Source: Sediminibacillus albus
GTDB taxonomy: Bacteria; Bacillota; Bacilli; Bacillales; Amphibacillaceae
Assembly: GCF_900101125.1 (NCBI RefSeq)
Contig: NZ_FNFL01000001.1
Coordinates: 930,001 to 994,000 of the forward strand
Direction: 5' to 3'
Length of the DNA: 64,000 bases
The notes beneath the pieces were generated by a model. The model had not been told where the DNA came from, searched no databases, and was given only the letters and a program-made list of their open reading frames with translations. Both the position numbers and the translations under genes were made by a program. This document shows, one piece after another, positions 1 to 8,433 of this stretch (position 1 is its first letter; every line of letters starts with the position of its first letter).

Positions 1-290
1 CAGAATTGGTTAAACACGCCGTAAGACATTGTCGTAAGAACAGCTAAACCTACAGCAATAAAAACGCCTGTCCTCAACTGAACATGTTTATAAAACAGAC
101 CGATGAGCGGATTGATCGGCAGGCGGATAAACCGGTTAATGGATAGAAGCAGTCCGACCTGCCACACGGCTGCCAAACCAAATTCAGGCCAGTATAACGG
201 CAGGACAACCAGCAGCATAGCATCACCCAACACCGACACAGCAGTAATGACAGCTATTCCTATAATTTTTCTTTTAGCCGATAGTAGCAT
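1..290 (-). CDS. MFS transporter, N-terminal part (runs off window)
   Basis: The first 96 codons of a membrane transporter are present; the rest lies beyond base 1. The ATG at 290 follows a GAAAGGGA ribosome site 8 nt upstream. The translated part shows a short basic N-terminus, a first membrane helix (about residues 8-28) containing the GD pair common in MFS proteins, a second hydrophobic stretch, and a loop with SINRFIRLPINPLIG, which resembles the MFS loop 2-3 region. Family assignment to the major facilitator superfamily is by pattern only; substrate is unknown. It is divergent from the phosphotransferase at 589. Confidence 0.6.
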   Translation of the reverse strand, partial: MLLSAKRKIIGIAVITAVSVLGDAMLLVVLPLYWPEFGLAAVWQVGLLLSINRFIRLPINPLIGLFYKHVQLRTGVFIAVGLAVLTTMSYGVFNQF

Positions 291-588
291 ACATGTATCC
301 CTTTCGTACCCATCCATAATGGATGAGTGGATGCGTATTCGATTCTTATTTGTTTTCTTATTTATTCCAGTGCGCTATCACGTCTGTCATGTATCCCCCT
401 CCTAGTTTCCTATTGTACGTTTTAAAAAGACGAAAAAAAGTGTACAATCTATTAAAACTCTCTTCCCCTTAGAGAAGGGTAATTTAGTAGATTATTAAAT
501 ATTAACCGCTGCATCAAGCAATACCCTAGGCTGGAAGGATTAGACGGGCTTTGGTTTTGGAAACAGGAAGAAAAGGAGGAGCTCCATC
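291..588. other. Divergent intergenic region, no gene seen
   Basis: This 298-base stretch separates the leftward MFS gene from the rightward phosphotransferase and must carry both promoters. It is AT-rich with a TACAAT-like element near 445. A weak inverted repeat (cttcccc/agaaggg, about 471-489) is present. I see no convincing small gene or known riboswitch here. Confidence 0.4.
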
Positions 589-1482
589 ATGGAAGAACAG
601 AAAATAATCCAATTTATTAAAGAGAGATTTCCTCATAAAAATATAACAGCCATCGAAGTGATTAATACAGGTTGGGACAATGATGTACTTCTTTTAAATA
701 AAGAACTTGTTTTCCGCTTTCCGAAAACCAAGGATATAAGGAAAAAGGTGCAAACAGAGGTGGAACTGCTAAAAGCACTTAATGAACGTAACCCACCAGT
801 AGAGCTGCCTCGCCCTACCGTTCTTGAAAACTTTAATAAAGAGCTGACATGTATGTATTACCCTCTCATAAACGGGAAATCGCTGGATAAATTAAATGAA
901 AGCATGATTAAAGCGAATAAGAAAAATGCAAAAGTGATGGGAACGTTTCTAACCAAGCTCCACCATCTCCGTAATACAAACCCTGCTATTAATCTGGAGA
1001 CCAGCCATCCATTCGATTACTGGAATAACTTGTTTACTGCCGTTAAGAACCAGGTGCTTCCATTAGTAAGTAATCGGGAAGCATATTTGATAACTGGATT
1101 TTTTTCTGATTTTCTGCATTCGTTTTCTAATCAAAATTATCGTCCTACCTTCATTCATGGCGACCTTTCCAGCAATAATATCATCGGTGATCCAGAGACT
1201 GGGAAGATTCTTGGGGTGATTGATTTTACCGATGCACAGCTTGGGGACCCAGCGTTTGACTTTGCCGGCTTTTATTGGGATTTTGGCGCTGCCTTCACTC
1301 GTGAAGTTCTTAATCAGTATCAGGGGGACGACCCAGCTGACAAAATTTTTCAGCGTGTACAGCAGTTTTATGGGGTTCAGCCAATCTTCCATGAATTGCT
1401 GTACAAGCTCAAGCTCGGACATCCGATTAACTGGCAGACAGCTTTGGACAAATTCAAGCATTTACTGGCAAGCAAAGAATAA
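589..1482 (+). CDS. APH-fold phosphotransferase (APH(2'')-like kinase)
   Basis: A 297-residue small-molecule kinase of the aminoglycoside phosphotransferase fold. The Brenner motif HGDLSSNN (about residues 190-197) supplies the catalytic Asp, and IDFTDAQLGDPAFD (about 211-224) supplies the metal-binding Asp. The N-terminus (GWDNDVLLL...VFRFPK) matches the nucleotide-binding lobe of APH(2'')-type and related kinases. Length is typical. The start has AAGGAGGAG about 9 nt upstream. Related chromosomal proteins phosphorylate aminoglycosides, macrolides or unrelated metabolites, so actual resistance is not shown. It faces another phosphotransferase of a different family (1498-2427); the two genes converge with only 15 bp between stops. 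Confidence 0.8.
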   Translation: MEEQKIIQFIKERFPHKNITAIEVINTGWDNDVLLLNKELVFRFPKTKDIRKKVQTEVELLKALNERNPPVELPRPTVLENFNKELTCMYYPLINGKSLDKLNESMIKANKKNAKVMGTFLTKLHHLRNTNPAINLETSHPFDYWNNLFTAVKNQVLPLVSNREAYLITGFFSDFLHSFSNQNYRPTFIHGDLSSNNIIGDPETGKILGVIDFTDAQLGDPAFDFAGFYWDFGAAFTREVLNQYQGDDPADKIFQRVQQFYGVQPIFHELLYKLKLGHPINWQTALDKFKHLLASKE

Positions 1483-1497
1483 TAGCACTACCACTAC

Positions 1498-2427
1498 TTA
1501 ATAGGAAGCTGGGATATCTTCGATGGTCCTGCCAAAATGCTGCTTATACAAATGTTCAAATATGCCGATGGCCTGATAAAAGCCTTGTTCATAGCGGCCA
1601 TCTTCGTCCACCGTCCAGCAGGTGGCCAGAACGGAATGACAAAACCCCCATAATAGCAGTCTTTCTTTATTCAATTGTAATTCCCGAGTAAATATTGCTG
1701 TCCTTGTTTCGATCACCCAATAGCTACCTTCTTCCGGAAGCTTATTCAATAAAAACTGGATAAGATCGTATTCCCGCTCCCCAATTAATCCTTTTGGATC
1801 AATTGCCAGCCAAGATTCCCCATTCCTCAGCAAATTGTAATGATGAAAATCTCCATGCAGGAGCCAATGTTTTTTAATTGTTTGATTCAAATAAGCGAAA
1901 ATGCCAAGCGCATTTTCTAGCGTTTTTTCGCTAATGGGCCCGATACCTTTGGGATGGTTGCGTGCAATCTTTCTTAACCCTGCTTCTCTTACTTCTGTTG
2001 AAGGGAGTTTTGTTTGCGGCGGAGCGCCTACCGTTATTTTCTGGTGTACGTCAGCAGCAATCCGGCATGCTAGGGCATGATCCTCTATATCGGCAAGTGT
2101 TGTCCCCGGCAATACTTGCTCCAACAGCATAATTCCATACTCCGCTTCATAATCAATAAGGTTGACCATTGCTGGAGATCGCAACGATTGCAACGCTTCC
2201 AACTGATCGATAAATTCTCCACCCGGAGGTGAAATTTTAACGACTGCTTTCGTGCCGTCTGCCATCCGGGCCGGGGCTACATAGTTAATTGACAATTGAT
2301 ACGGTTCATGCATAATTAACTGCCACTTTTGTTCACAATACCTAATAATGTTCGGAAGTTTTGCCAGCCAAGCCTCCCCTTCCTCCCGAAAGTACAGTTT
2401 TATATTTTTGACAAATTGTTGTTGCAT
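1498..2427 (-). CDS. APH(6)/hydroxyurea-type phosphotransferase
   Basis: A 309-residue kinase of the streptomycin 6-phosphotransferase/hydroxyurea phosphotransferase family (PF04655 type, by recall). HGDFHHYN (about residue 190) is the catalytic loop and IDPKG (about 207-211) the metal-binding segment; the N-terminal WQL...SYNYVA-like lobe also fits. I chose the ATG at 2427 because AGGAGG lies 7 nt upstream; an in-frame ATG at 2460 has no such site. The likely biochemical activity is ATP-dependent phosphorylation of a small hydroxylated compound in the cytoplasm; the substrate cannot be read from sequence. It lies downstream of yunD on the same strand, 81 bp away. Confidence 0.8.
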   Translation of the reverse strand: MQQQFVKNIKLYFREEGEAWLAKLPNIIRYCEQKWQLIMHEPYQLSINYVAPARMADGTKAVVKISPPGGEFIDQLEALQSLRSPAMVNLIDYEAEYGIMLLEQVLPGTTLADIEDHALACRIAADVHQKITVGAPPQTKLPSTEVREAGLRKIARNHPKGIGPISEKTLENALGIFAYLNQTIKKHWLLHGDFHHYNLLRNGESWLAIDPKGLIGEREYDLIQFLLNKLPEEGSYWVIETRTAIFTRELQLNKERLLLWGFCHSVLATCWTVDEDGRYEQGFYQAIGIFEHLYKQHFGRTIEDIPASY

Positions 2428-2508
2428 GCTGTTCCTCCTATCCAAGGGCAGCGAAAACAAAACCAGTAATCCTCTCTTCTAGAAAACCACTGGATTCCTT
2501 CGCTTATG

Positions 2509-3897
2509 TTAAACGGTAACTTTACTGTCGATTGTCCACCGTTTAACCATAGCGCCTTCAATAAACGACGGCTGGCTGGCATACATCCTGATTACATCGC
2601 GGATGTCTTCTGGACGGTAGCTGGTATGTTGGTTTTGGGCCAGGGATGGATAACCGGAACCGCGCTGTAAATAGTCTGAGCTTGCCACTTTGTACCACTT
2701 TTCTTCCTGTAATGGCTCGTCCCCGATTCTCATGTCGATAACCCTTTGTCCGTCATGGACGATTTCAGCGCCAGATACGTGCAGCCTGCCGGCAAATTTT
2801 CCTCTGAAGCCTGGGCCACTGCCATCCGCAAGGCAAGCTTGTACATCTAAGGATTGTTCGATAGCAGCAAGAATATCTTTGCCTTTCACTTCAAAAATTG
2901 TCGGATTTAAGGGGGAAGGGCATATTTCGATTAGTTTTTTATCCGACACCCAATCAAACAATCCTGCATTGACAATGCCGCTGTTAATTAATCCGATATC
3001 TCCTTTAAGCATATTCTGTAAGCCATCAGCTATCAAATTAGCCATCGGGTTTTCCTCAATCACGTCATGCCAGAGCGGCTGATCCAGATGGTACAACGGA
3101 CGGCTTAAGTTAGCTACCGCCTTATCTTTGTTTGTTCTTAAAATAGCTGTAGCCTGTTCATCAATGGCAGCTTCACTGGTTGACAGCATCGCAGAGTCTA
3201 ATAGCTTCACATGGTCGCCAGTCACCTCCAATTCAAGTATCCCGATATGTGCGCCATAATTTCCTGCACTATTACGGAGGGTGCCATTGATAAATTTCGG
3301 CTCCGGGTACAGCTGATGATCATGTGCTGAAAGAATTACATCGATATCAGCCAATTCCGCTGCCAGCTGATCATCGGCAGCTGTCCCGATATGATTCATC
3401 ACAATACAAACGTCATACTCGCCATAATATCTATCAATCTCTCCCTTAAGTGCCGTTTTGTAATCAGACATATGTACCCCAAGGCCATCATTGAAGACAT
3501 CCAAATCAGGAGAAGAACCTGTAATTAGGATTCGAAGTCCTTTTTTTTCAATTAATGTGCTAGAGACAATACCAGTTATTCGGGTTTTATCCTTCTTATA
3601 AAGATTGTTGCTGATAAATGGCACTGAACTGTTGCTGGCCATATATTCAAGTGTCTCCACACCATTAAACATTTCATTGTTGCCAACCGTTAACGCATCA
3701 TAACCAAGAGATTCTATAAGTTCGATGGCAGCCATCCCTTTAGTACCTTGCAGTTCGATGCTTCTAAAGTCAGCAAAATCGCCGCCGTCCAGAAGCACCG
3801 TTGATTCATCTTTATGCTGGCGAATCAAGCTGGCTGCTCTGGAAAACTCATCAAAATGGCTGTGCAAATCGTTAGTATGGATAATTTTTAATTTCAT
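2509..3897 (-). CDS. yunD: YunD-like cytoplasmic 5'-nucleotidase/metallophosphatase
   Basis: A 462-residue two-domain metallophosphatase. The N-terminal calcineurin-like domain (about 1-215) carries the metal ligands in HTNDLHSH (7-14), DGGDF, GNNEMF and the SAHDHQ segment; the C-terminal 5'-nucleotidase domain (about 260-430) contains NPMANLIADG and NSG motifs. There is no signal peptide or wall anchor, which separates it from exported UshA/YfkN proteins and fits the cytoplasmic B. subtilis YunD. The expected role is hydrolysis of nucleotides or related phosphoesters. The ATG has a GGGGG site 6 nt upstream. Confidence 0.8.
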   Translation of the reverse strand: MKLKIIHTNDLHSHFDEFSRAASLIRQHKDESTVLLDGGDFADFRSIELQGTKGMAAIELIESLGYDALTVGNNEMFNGVETLEYMASNSSVPFISNNLYKKDKTRITGIVSSTLIEKKGLRILITGSSPDLDVFNDGLGVHMSDYKTALKGEIDRYYGEYDVCIVMNHIGTAADDQLAAELADIDVILSAHDHQLYPEPKFINGTLRNSAGNYGAHIGILELEVTGDHVKLLDSAMLSTSEAAIDEQATAILRTNKDKAVANLSRPLYHLDQPLWHDVIEENPMANLIADGLQNMLKGDIGLINSGIVNAGLFDWVSDKKLIEICPSPLNPTIFEVKGKDILAAIEQSLDVQACLADGSGPGFRGKFAGRLHVSGAEIVHDGQRVIDMRIGDEPLQEEKWYKVASSDYLQRGSGYPSLAQNQHTSYRPEDIRDVIRMYASQPSFIEGAMVKRWTIDSKVTV

Positions 3898-3991
3898 TCG
3901 CTTCCCCCATGTTTTTTGACTTTACCCCTCATTATTTCGCAGTTTATTTCGATTTTCCTGCTCAATAACTCTAAAGGTTAATGCATTACAT

Positions 3992-4021
3992 AAAAAAGGC
4001 AGGAGGTCGTAACCCCCTGCC
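3992..4021 (-). terminator. Intrinsic terminator after ytiB
   Basis: On the minus strand GGCAGGGGG and CCTCCTGCC pair around a 6-nt loop (one G-T wobble) and are followed by six T. It lies 30 bp past the ytiB stop. Confidence 0.8.
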
Positions 4022-4051
4022 AATAATAATTAGGCTTAAAAATAACTTAAA

Positions 4052-4624
4052 TTAACTCTGATATCCATCGACAACAATGTCCAACTTCCCTGTATCCGGG
4101 CTGATTACCAAGCCATGAACCGGCACATCGCCAGGCAAGAGCGGATGCTGTTTTATCGTTGTGACACTATGGTTCACACTGTCTTCTACGTTATCAAACC
4201 CTTGTAAAAATTTGTTGAAATCAACACCGGAGTATTGCAGTGTATCCAAGGTTTCCTGTGCAATCCCGCGTTCTTTGACTTTAGCAAGCATGCTTTCAGA
4301 ATTCAAACTGGACATACCGCAATCATGGTGTCCGACAACTAGTACTTCATCTGCCTTTAACTCATAAACTGCAACTAAAATGCTCCGCATGATGCTGCCA
4401 AATGGATCTGCAACAATGGCGCCTGCTGTTTTTATTACTTTAGCATCACCGTTTCCTACATTCATGGATTTAGGCAGCAGCTCCACCAATCTTGTATCCA
4501 TACAGGAGATAATAACAAGCCGCTTATTGGGAAACTTATCTGTTTGATACTGTTCATACTGCTTATTTTCTACAAATTTTTCATTATAAGATAAAATTTC
4601 TTCTAAAAGTTTCATTTTTTTCAC
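4052..4624 (-). CDS. ytiB: Beta-carbonic anhydrase YtiB
   Basis: A 190-residue beta-class carbonic anhydrase interconverting CO2 and bicarbonate in the cytoplasm. The zinc site is visible: CMDTRL (Cys and Asp ligand pair) in the first third and HHDCG (His and Cys ligands) near residue 100. Residues match B. subtilis YtiB along the length, including PFGSIMRSILVAVYEL and the C-terminal PVHGLVI segment. The start is a GTG at 4624: AAAGGA sits 7 nt before it, whereas the internal ATG three codons on would be 16 nt away. A strong terminator follows. Confidence 0.9.
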   Translation of the reverse strand: MKKMKLLEEILSYNEKFVENKQYEQYQTDKFPNKRLVIISCMDTRLVELLPKSMNVGNGDAKVIKTAGAIVADPFGSIMRSILVAVYELKADEVLVVGHHDCGMSSLNSESMLAKVKERGIAQETLDTLQYSGVDFNKFLQGFDNVEDSVNHSVTTIKQHPLLPGDVPVHGLVISPDTGKLDIVVDGYQS

Positions 4625-4786
4625 TCACTTATCCTTTAGTTTTATTTTATTATAAAATGAAAGTCTAAAAAAATAAAATAACTACGCTTCTGCTTGGTTA
4701 GTTTCTACCTTACGGTAACCGCTGCTGTATCCAGTGCAGCCTCCCTCCGCCTAATTAATCAGCTGGATGGAAGCAAAACCAGCTTT

Positions 4787-5335
4787 TTATAATTTCCAGA
4801 CAGCAGCATACTTTTTCCGATATTTATCTTCCTCCACGGTTTCGATTAAATCGATAGCTTGCTGTTTAATCGTCTCATCCGGCACTTCCTCATAAAGGTG
4901 GTGAAGTCCTTGGATAATATCGAATCGGATTAAGGTATAATTTTTTTCATCTCTGCAATTTTCAAACCGATGGGAAAGTCCGGCAATGACCATGTCTTTT
5001 TGGTTAGCTCCTGCCGTTCCCACCTTCCAAAGCGATTGAAGGCAATGTCTTGCCGTTACAAACCGTTTATCCCTAGTCACTTCCATTAGCCTGGGAAAGT
5101 CCTGTAGCATTCGGTTCTCAGGGTCGCTTTTTGCTAATTGGCAGAGCAGCTGGGCTGCTATTGCCCGGCGGTGATTATCCTGGTGGCTTAAATCCTCCAG
5201 CAAGTCATCCCAGACTTCATATGCCCAATCCACTTCACTTTTCGTAGTCTCCATTAACTGAATAAATGCTTCATAACGGATGTTTTTATCTGTTGACTGA
5301 AGATCCTTGACAGCTTTTGTGGTGCTTTCATCCAT
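4787..5335 (-). CDS. HEAT-repeat-like helical protein
   Basis: A 182-residue all-helical protein with no signal peptide or membrane segment. Repeating helix pairs (for example DNHRRAIAAQLLCQLAKSDPE and TARHCLQSLWKVG) resemble HEAT/armadillo repeats, which usually act as protein-binding scaffolds. Its start overlaps the end of the ABC permease gene by 8 bp, so it is the third gene of an ATPase-permease-HEAT operon and is probably translated by coupling. No catalytic residues can be identified and the binding partner is unknown; a role with the neighbouring transporter is inference from position only. Confidence 0.65.
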   Translation of the reverse strand: MDESTTKAVKDLQSTDKNIRYEAFIQLMETTKSEVDWAYEVWDDLLEDLSHQDNHRRAIAAQLLCQLAKSDPENRMLQDFPRLMEVTRDKRFVTARHCLQSLWKVGTAGANQKDMVIAGLSHRFENCRDEKNYTLIRFDIIQGLHHLYEEVPDETIKQQAIDLIETVEEDKYRKKYAAVWKL

Positions 5336-6752
5336 TTTTTATTTTACCATCCTTTCTCCTTGTGAAGTCTTTTCCCAGCAATACGACAACAACAAGTGTC
5401 ACCATGGGAAAGGCAATACTTACCGTTGTTAGCAGGAATAGTAGCAGCATCAACAAGTTTCTGTTCAACGGCACTGGAGATTTGGCCTTTGCAATAAGAG
5501 ACATGGTGGTATCGAGCTGATGCTCAATATATAGGACAAGAACATATGCATAAAGGAGCAGCTGCAAAGGGATCCACCAGACTTCCATTTGAAATAGTGC
5601 CAGTAATACTAACGTCAGCACACCCACAAGCAGGCCTGCCCGATAAGACCAGTACAAAAATGCTCGTTTCCATGCGGTTAATTGCCATGGCAAACAGAAA
5701 ATCAACCTATCCCCGAACCCACCGATAAAAAAACTGGCAGCCATCTTTACAAACAAAAAAATAGCCAGACTGATAGCCGCTCCGAATACCAAGTCCCCAT
5801 GAAAACTTAATAGCACAAGGATAATGAGCAGACTTCCTAGTGTCCGGAGAACTGTCTCCTTTTGTTCGGTTAAGTAACTTTTCCATAACCGTTTATAAAT
5901 AGCTGTCTGATGCTGGTAATCGAAAGGTTTTCTGCTTTTTTTACTGGAGATAACCCGGGAAAGCCAGCTCTGCCTTGCTGGCGGCTTAATTTCCATATGT
6001 GACATTTTATTGACAAACCACATGTTCCAAATAATCAAGTCATTCGTTTGGACCACTTTCTGCCAATCGATTTCCTGCAGCAGCTTTCTGAACAGCACTA
6101 CATTGACAGCAAGCAAGGTGATAAACAGTCCAGCAGTTCCCCGAAGAATGAACCCCGTTTCTATCATAACAAACCGGACGACTCCCATTAAAATAACCGT
6201 CATTGCAACAATAAGCATTTTACTGGTAAAACGCAGCTGATAAAGTTTCCACTGTGGAATTTTCATTAAAACCTGCATCAAAAGAATTATCCCGGCAAGA
6301 GCTATCAAAAAGGGGACCGAGAATGGCGTCAGTATCCCGATTAATAAAGCTGCTACTGTCCAATATAAGACACCTATCAGCCAGCTTTCCACTGCACAGT
6401 ATAGCCACAGCTTTGCCTTTGAAAAAGGGAGCAAACTCATTTTAAATTCTGTGCTCGAAAAGGGAACACCCGGTCTTGTAAAGGCAGCTGTAATTGAGCG
6501 GATCACTAGTATAAATACTAGGTTAATAGAATTAGCGGATAGAACAACTTCAATATGACGGATTTGAGCTCCATATTGCTGGATATTTTCATATAAAATA
6601 ATAGCGCCAAAGATCATATATAACCCTAAATAAATCAATACGGTTACATCAAAACTCACTCCAAAGGCCAGCAGATATAGCTGCTTCTTTTTATAGCGCC
6701 TGTTTTTTTTCACACTAGTGTAAGCAGCCCACGTAGAAAAATTCGATTTCAT
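5328..6752 (-). CDS. ABC-2 type exporter membrane subunit (YthQ-like)
   Basis: A 474-residue polytopic membrane protein with about 10-12 hydrophobic helices and a basic cytosolic N-terminus (KKNRRYKKK). It follows an ABC ATPase with a 4-bp ATGA overlap, the usual arrangement for a two-gene exporter. Layout and sequence resemble B. subtilis YthQ and more distantly EcsB. A cytosolic loop near the middle (SKKSRKPFDYQHQ) precedes a second helix group. The ATG at 6752 has AAGGAG 9 nt upstream inside the ATPase gene. Substrate is unknown. Confidence 0.75.
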   Translation of the reverse strand: MKSNFSTWAAYTSVKKNRRYKKKQLYLLAFGVSFDVTVLIYLGLYMIFGAIILYENIQQYGAQIRHIEVVLSANSINLVFILVIRSITAAFTRPGVPFSSTEFKMSLLPFSKAKLWLYCAVESWLIGVLYWTVAALLIGILTPFSVPFLIALAGIILLMQVLMKIPQWKLYQLRFTSKMLIVAMTVILMGVVRFVMIETGFILRGTAGLFITLLAVNVVLFRKLLQEIDWQKVVQTNDLIIWNMWFVNKMSHMEIKPPARQSWLSRVISSKKSRKPFDYQHQTAIYKRLWKSYLTEQKETVLRTLGSLLIILVLLSFHGDLVFGAAISLAIFLFVKMAASFFIGGFGDRLIFCLPWQLTAWKRAFLYWSYRAGLLVGVLTLVLLALFQMEVWWIPLQLLLYAYVLVLYIEHQLDTTMSLIAKAKSPVPLNRNLLMLLLFLLTTVSIAFPMVTLVVVVLLGKDFTRRKDGKIKNG

Positions 6753-7441
6753 TCAGCAAATCTCCTTTTTAACTCGTGAAAACTGCCCATTTCTCCTTGA
6801 TCGACTACCTTTCCTTGCTGCAGCATCAAGTATTGATCAGCTGTATCCTGGAGACGGTCCAATAGATGGGAAGTGAGCAAGATTGCCATACCTTGTTCAG
6901 CTTTGGCTGCCATTTGTTGTTGTAGAAAATCAGCAGCATACACATCTAAACCCATAAAGGGTTCATCAATCAATAATAAGGGTACTTCCGGGAGCAGTGC
7001 ACATATAGTTTGTACCTTCTGCCTCATTCCTTTAGATAAAGATTCAGGAAATTCGTGAAGCTTATCACCAATTTCCAATTCGTGTATGTAATAATCAACT
7101 TTTTCTTTCAAGTCCCGTTCATCGATTTGATAGCTTTTCCCATATAGTTGAAAATGCTGCATCGTTGTCAACTCTGGTAATAGAAAGGGTTCTTCAGGTA
7201 TATAAGCAAGCTTTTGCTTAAAAGAAAGGAAATGATCGTCCTGTGAATCGCCATTTAAAGAGATTGTCCCTGATGTCTTTTCCTGTAGACCGATAAGTGT
7301 TTTCATGATCGTCGATTTTCCCGCACCGTTATGGCCAATTAGGGCAGTTATGGTTCCTGGCTGCAAATAAAAAGAAATATCTTTAAGTATGCTTTCATTT
7401 TTGATTTCGATGTTAACCTTTTCTACTTTTAATCCGTCCAT
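6749..7441 (-). CDS. ABC transporter ATP-binding protein (YthP-like)
   Basis: A 230-residue ATPase energising the membrane partner encoded next. Walker A is GHNGAGKST (about 36-44), the signature is LSKGMRQK (about 134-141), Walker B is LLLIDEP (about 155-161), and the switch His is in LLTSHLL. The size and the pairing with a large permease fit the YthP/EcsA group of exporters. It is the first gene of a three-gene operon with the permease and the HEAT-like protein. The ATG is preceded by a GGGGGAGGAAG stretch at slightly long spacing. Confidence 0.85.
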   Translation of the reverse strand: MDGLKVEKVNIEIKNESILKDISFYLQPGTITALIGHNGAGKSTIMKTLIGLQEKTSGTISLNGDSQDDHFLSFKQKLAYIPEEPFLLPELTTMQHFQLYGKSYQIDERDLKEKVDYYIHELEIGDKLHEFPESLSKGMRQKVQTICALLPEVPLLLIDEPFMGLDVYAADFLQQQMAAKAEQGMAILLTSHLLDRLQDTADQYLMLQQGKVVDQGEMGSFHELKRRFAE

Positions 7442-7577
7442 CAGTATCTGCTTCCTCCCCCAATTTGTTAATCTCTCTACGATTTATCAAGCCAAACTGT
7501 TTCACTATTAGAAGTTAGTTGTGTTATTTGTTTCTTTTTAAAAAAGAGGTTGGCCAAAAAAGGAAAGTGTACAAAGC

Positions 7578-8056
7578 AAAAATCGAACTCGTTCGATTTT
7601 TCTTTTCTAATGCATAATTTAAACTGCGGACACAGTGACAACTCTATTTCTTCCTTCTAACAAGGTTAGATGCTTAAACGAGCGCAGGCAGAATACAACG
7701 CTTTCCGTGGGCACGGTTTCAGCCTCCTTGAAAATAAAGGAGCCATTTTCTGTGTGCGATGAGTCGCTGCCGAAGCGTTCCTATTCCTCAGAAGCAAAAA
7801 CGGCTTCTTCTGGGGGCTTCAGACTAACTGGAGTCTTTCTACCGCTGATAGAGCTATTCTTACTACCTTGTATGACGACCACTGCGGAAATACACTACGC
7901 TTTCCGCGGGCGGCTGGTGAGCCTCCTCGAGCTAGCGCTCTGCGGGGTCTCACCGAGGCCTTCCCTCCCGCAGGAGTCTCCGTGGATTTCCTCCACTGGA
8001 AGTCTGTGTACTTTTTTCAGCAGTCCACAAATACTTATGATTTACTTGAGAAATCG
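7578..8056. repeat. Composite dispersed repeat, copy A
   Basis: No gene is supported here. The element opens with a perfect hairpin (aaaaatcgaac/gttcgattttt, 7578-7602) and has a GC-rich core at 7870-8010 that matches copy B at 28261-28403 with roughly 17 differences over about 142 bases. The core folds into a long hairpin around GGTGAGCCTCCTCGAGC and its complement. Copy A also holds a diverged extra module (about 7690-7850) that begins with a cgctttccgtgggc variant of the core start and is absent from copy B. Similar GC-rich intergenic repeats are common in Bacillaceae genomes. Small reading frames across it are by-products. Confidence 0.85.
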
Positions 8057-8229
8057 CGGTGTACAAGCGCTTATCCGGTAAAAATCAGCTACTTTTACAT
8101 CGCCATTTATATCCATACGTAATCAATCGAATGCTTGAAGAGGACCTTTTAAAACTCCATATGCTGTTATCGTTCGATTTTAAAAGTGGATGTATGTTAT
8201 GCCCCAACCACGCTTTTCTTGTATTCCAT

Positions 8230-8412
8230 TTAGTGCTCCTCCATTTCGGCAATGTAAACCTGTTGCTGCCGCTCTGGGTTGTCTAAGTAGTAAACATGAG
8301 CTGTTCCGAATTGTTCATCTATCACCTAAATATAAATCTGTTCCCCCAATTACGTCACGTTAATAAGGCCTGTGGACTGTTTGATTTCCTGTGCCCGCTG
8401 TTTTTCCTTTAT
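8230..8412 (-). pseudogene. Decayed small gene behind the aldehyde dehydrogenase
   Basis: One frame reads as a coherent hydrophilic protein of about 60 codons (ends ...YYLDNPERQQQVYIAEMEEH, then TAA at 8232-8230) but has two internal stops (TAA after LINVT and TAG after LGEQIYI). Its expected start is ATA at 8412, with AGGAGG 5 nt upstream, suggesting a lost ATG. It begins 21 bp after the aldehyde dehydrogenase stop, so it was probably a co-transcribed partner. I do not recognise the family. Confidence 0.5.
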
Positions 8413-8433
8413 TCTTGCCTCCTAAATGTAATA

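Noticed and set aside
1063-1461. 132-codon antisense frame inside the APH gene
   Set aside because: Fully antisense to a well-supported kinase, no ribosome site.
7635-8286. Several plus-strand reading frames of 75-148 codons
   Set aside because: They lie within dispersed repeat A and its flank, have no ribosome site and recur only because the repeat is GC-rich and stop-poor.
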